Positions 61,771 through 64,000 of a stretch of 64,000 nt of DNA are shown in pieces; position 1 is the stretch's first letter; every line of letters begins with the position of its first letter. The stretch lies in NCBI GenBank assembly GCA_904830895.1, contig LR882958.1:3798001-3862000 (forward strand), in the 5' to 3' direction. A program made the position numbers and the translations under genes. The notes beneath the pieces are model-generated. The model saw nothing but the letters and a program-made list of their open reading frames with translations. It did not search any database and was not told the DNA's origin. Origin of the DNA: Planktothrix rubescens CCAP 1459/22 (GTDB lineage: Bacteria > Cyanobacteriota > Cyanobacteriia > Cyanobacteriales > Microcoleaceae).

Positions 61771-63807
61771 ATGCAATCACAACATACTCCTAAAGAATCG
61801 CAAAAAAACTCTGATTCAAATCTTAATTTTCTGGAATTTTGGAATAAGCTGAAGTTAGTTCTTGGAGCCTATTGGTATCCAATGGAAGCAGATGGTAGAG
61901 TTTTTTCTGAGGTTATTAAATCCTGGGGAATGTTAATACTTTTACTATCATTAATCATCGGTTTAGTGGCTGTTAGTGCCTTCAATAGTTTTGTTTTGCG
62001 TCAATTGGTTAATGTAATTGATGAGAAAAATTTATCTGGGTTTACGAACAATCTTTCTATTTTGATTGTTAGCTTTGTGTTGATCACTCTCTTGACGGGA
62101 CTTTCTAAGTTTGTGAGAGAGAAAATGGCCATTGACTGGTATGAATGGCTGAATAATTATATGTTGCAGAAATATTTTAGCAATCGTGCCTATTATAAGA
62201 TTAACTTTGACTCAAATATTGATAATCCTGATCAACGTCTAACCCAAGAAATTAAACCCATCGCCAAAACAACCCTCAGTTTTTTTGCAACTTGTGTCGA
62301 GAAAATCTTGGAAATGATAGTTTTTTTCGTGATTCTCTGGCAGATTTCTAAAACCATTGGAGTGGTTTTGATTATTTATACCACTATCGGTAATTTGATT
62401 GCCTTTTATTTAAGCCAAGAATTTAATAAGATTAACCAAGAAGAACTTGAAGTTGAAGCCAATTATAATTATGCTGTTACCCATGTTCGTAATCATGCTG
62501 AATCTATTGCTTTTTTTCAGGGAGAAGATCAAGAATTTAATATTCTTAAAAAACGATTTAGTTCTTTGATTCAAACTGCTTTGCAAAAGATTAATTGGGA
62601 AAGAAGTAAGAATTTTTTTGACCGAGGCTATCAGTCAATTATTAACGTTTTTCCCTTTTTACTCGTCGCCCCTTTATATATTAGAGATGAAATTGATTTT
62701 GGACAGGTAAATCAGGCTAGTTTAGCCGCCAATCTTTTTGCCACAGCTTTGGGTACATTGATCACTGAATTTGCAACTTCAGGAAGACTTTCTAGTTATA
62801 TTGAGCGTTTGGTGAATTTTTCAGAAACCTTAGAAACAATTACCCAACAAGCTGAGGGTGTAAGTACCATTAAAAGTATTGAAGAAAACCGTCTCGCTTT
62901 TGAGGATGTTACCTTACAAACTCCTAATTATGAAAAAGTAATCGTTGAAAATTTAACAATTGAGTTAGCACCAGAACAGGGTTTATTAATTGTTGGACCG
63001 AGTGGACGGGGCAAAAGTTCTCTTTTAAGAGCGATCGCTAGTTTATGGAATTCAGGCACTGGACGTTTAATACGACCACCAGGAAAAGAAATCCTATTTC
63101 TACCCCAGCGTCCATATATCATTCTCGGAACATTACGCGAACAATTACTTTATCCGAATGTGGATCGTCAAGTGAGCGATCAAGAACTCAGTGAAGTTCT
63201 ACAACAAGTGAATCTTCAAGATGTGCTTACCAGGGTCGGAGGCTTTGATCAAGAAGTCCCTTGGGAAAATATATTATCACTAGGGGAACAACAACGTTTG
63301 GCTTTTGCCCGAATATTAGTGACCCGTCCTCATTTTGTTATCTTAGATGAATCAACTAGTGCTTTGGATTTGATCAATGAAAAGAATTTATATCAACAGT
63401 TAAAAGAAACAAAAACAACCTTTATTAGTGTGGGACATCGGGAAAGTCTTTTTGATTACCACCAATGGGTTTTGGAACTCTCACCCGATTCTGGTTGGCA
63501 ACTGTTAACCGTACAGGATTATCAGCGGCAAAAATCTAAAGAAATTATCAATATTCCCCTTGACAATGCTCAAATCACCATAGACAATCTTTCTAGTAAT
63601 GAATCCCCGACTCAGCCCATACCTGAAATAGCGGTATTAACTGACAAATTTGAGGGATTTTCCCATAAAGAAATGGAGGTCTTGACCAACTACTCAATAG
63701 GCACTATCAGAAGTAAAGCCAGCCTTGGTAAGTCTATTACTGGCAATGACGGCTTTACCTATCGCTATAACAAAGATTCCCGGGTCTCGAAGTGGCTAAG
63801 GGTTTAG
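61771..63807 (+). CDS. apnE: ABC exporter for anabaenopeptin
   Basis: 678 residues, same architecture as the exporter at 33222-35285: membrane domain with several TM segments (MLILLLSLIIGLVAVSAF), Walker A GPSGRGKS near 409, LPQRPYIILGTLREQL, signature LSLGEQQRL near 502, Walker B FVILDESTSALD. It lies 75 bp after apnD in the same direction, matching aptE/apnE of known clusters. The C-terminal segment (SITGNDGFTYRYNKD) is conserved with the first exporter. The two exporters are similar along their whole length, so one arose by duplication. Confidence 0.88.
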   Translation: MQSQHTPKESQKNSDSNLNFLEFWNKLKLVLGAYWYPMEADGRVFSEVIKSWGMLILLLSLIIGLVAVSAFNSFVLRQLVNVIDEKNLSGFTNNLSILIVSFVLITLLTGLSKFVREKMAIDWYEWLNNYMLQKYFSNRAYYKINFDSNIDNPDQRLTQEIKPIAKTTLSFFATCVEKILEMIVFFVILWQISKTIGVVLIIYTTIGNLIAFYLSQEFNKINQEELEVEANYNYAVTHVRNHAESIAFFQGEDQEFNILKKRFSSLIQTALQKINWERSKNFFDRGYQSIINVFPFLLVAPLYIRDEIDFGQVNQASLAANLFATALGTLITEFATSGRLSSYIERLVNFSETLETITQQAEGVSTIKSIEENRLAFEDVTLQTPNYEKVIVENLTIELAPEQGLLIVGPSGRGKSSLLRAIASLWNSGTGRLIRPPGKEILFLPQRPYIILGTLREQLLYPNVDRQVSDQELSEVLQQVNLQDVLTRVGGFDQEVPWENILSLGEQQRLAFARILVTRPHFVILDESTSALDLINEKNLYQQLKETKTTFISVGHRESLFDYHQWVLELSPDSGWQLLTVQDYQRQKSKEIINIPLDNAQITIDNLSSNESPTQPIPEIAVLTDKFEGFSHKEMEVLTNYSIGTIRSKASLGKSITGNDGFTYRYNKDSRVSKWLRV

Positions 63808-63854
63808 CGGTAAATCAAAATATAATTTGCATCAAAATTCAGGACAGATAAAAA

Positions 63855-64000
63855 ATGACAATAGCCCTCGTAAACGAACAAAATTTAGTCAAACAAGTAG
63901 TTCAAGATATTCAGCAAAATGAAATTACTATTGCTGCCAAAAAATTGCGTCAACAGGCTGAAAATTCTTGTGAACTTCCCCACGAATGGCTACTAAAAAC
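63855..64000 (+). CDS. Unknown gene after apnE, 5' part only
   Basis: The ATG at 63855, 47 bp after apnE, opens a frame continuing to the window edge: MTIALVNEQNLVKQVVQDIQ, then helical ITIAAKKLRQQAENS and LPHEWLLK. I do not recognise it. The same start (MT-x-x-LVNE) follows the other exporter at 35343 as a truncated copy, so exporter and this gene probably travelled as a unit. The product would be soluble and helical at the N-terminus. Confidence 0.55.
   Translation, partial: MTIALVNEQNLVKQVVQDIQQNEITIAAKKLRQQAENSCELPHEWLLK

Noticed and set aside
2059-63807. Microcystin or aeruginosin cluster
   Set aside because: No polyketide modules or Adda-type genes and no Choi-forming genes. The A codes and domain order fit cyanopeptolin and anabaenopeptin.
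1-64000. tRNA or rRNA genes
   Set aside because: No cloverleaf or rRNA-like stretch was noticed by eye in the intergenic DNA; not computed.

Overview
The window is cyanobacterial. The DNA is AT-rich, HIP1 octamers (GCGATCGC, e.g. 1600-1607) are scattered through it, and C-rich/G-rich cyanobacterial repeats sit inside and between genes. Gene content and layout point to a bloom-forming filamentous species, most likely Planktothrix (agardhii/rubescens group). The genus is inferred from gene content, not from a marker gene.

Almost all of the window is two adjacent nonribosomal peptide synthetase (NRPS) clusters for protease-inhibitor peptides. The first (minus strand, 32938 down to 2059) is a cyanopeptolin/oscillapeptin-type cluster. 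Its order is a glyceric-acid loading protein with three modules (ociA-like), four modules with the Ahp module and an N-methyltransferase (ociB-like), a free TubC-type docking-domain peptide, a small SnoaL-like protein, and a final module with thioesterase (ociC-like). The genes are joined mostly by ATGA overlaps. A-domain codes read from the sequence predict glycerate-Hty?-Gln-[Thr-X-Ahp-Thr-N-MeTyr-Ile]. A cyclic-peptide-type ABC exporter (33222-35285) is divergent from it. The second cluster (plus strand, 39878-63807) is an anabaenopeptin cluster, apnA-apnE. Its codes predict (Arg/Tyr)-CO-[D-Lys-Val-Hty-N-MeAla-Phe], the composition of anabaenopeptins A and B. It ends with a paralogous ABC exporter.

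Between the clusters lies the homotyrosine/homophenylalanine operon hphA-hphB-hphCD (minus strand, 39627-35679). It shares a compact divergent promoter region with apnA, so supply of the unusual amino acid and the synthetase are probably co-regulated. The first cyanopeptolin A domain has a Hty-like code, so the operon may feed both clusters.

The left edge (1-2100) is mobile and accessory DNA: an IS1634-like transposase running off the window, a two-gene operon of unknown function, and a 205-bp MITE-like element. That element's right end forms the last codons of the cyanopeptolin thioesterase gene. The 393-bp gap 35286-35678 holds two gene remnants and a palindromic repeat. The strongest oddities are a 2,220-bp direct repeat, apparently identical, inside ociA; the SnoaL gene inserted with a duplicated docking domain; near-identical A-domain cores shared within and between the clusters; and repeat-derived peptides inserted in frame in the synthetases.
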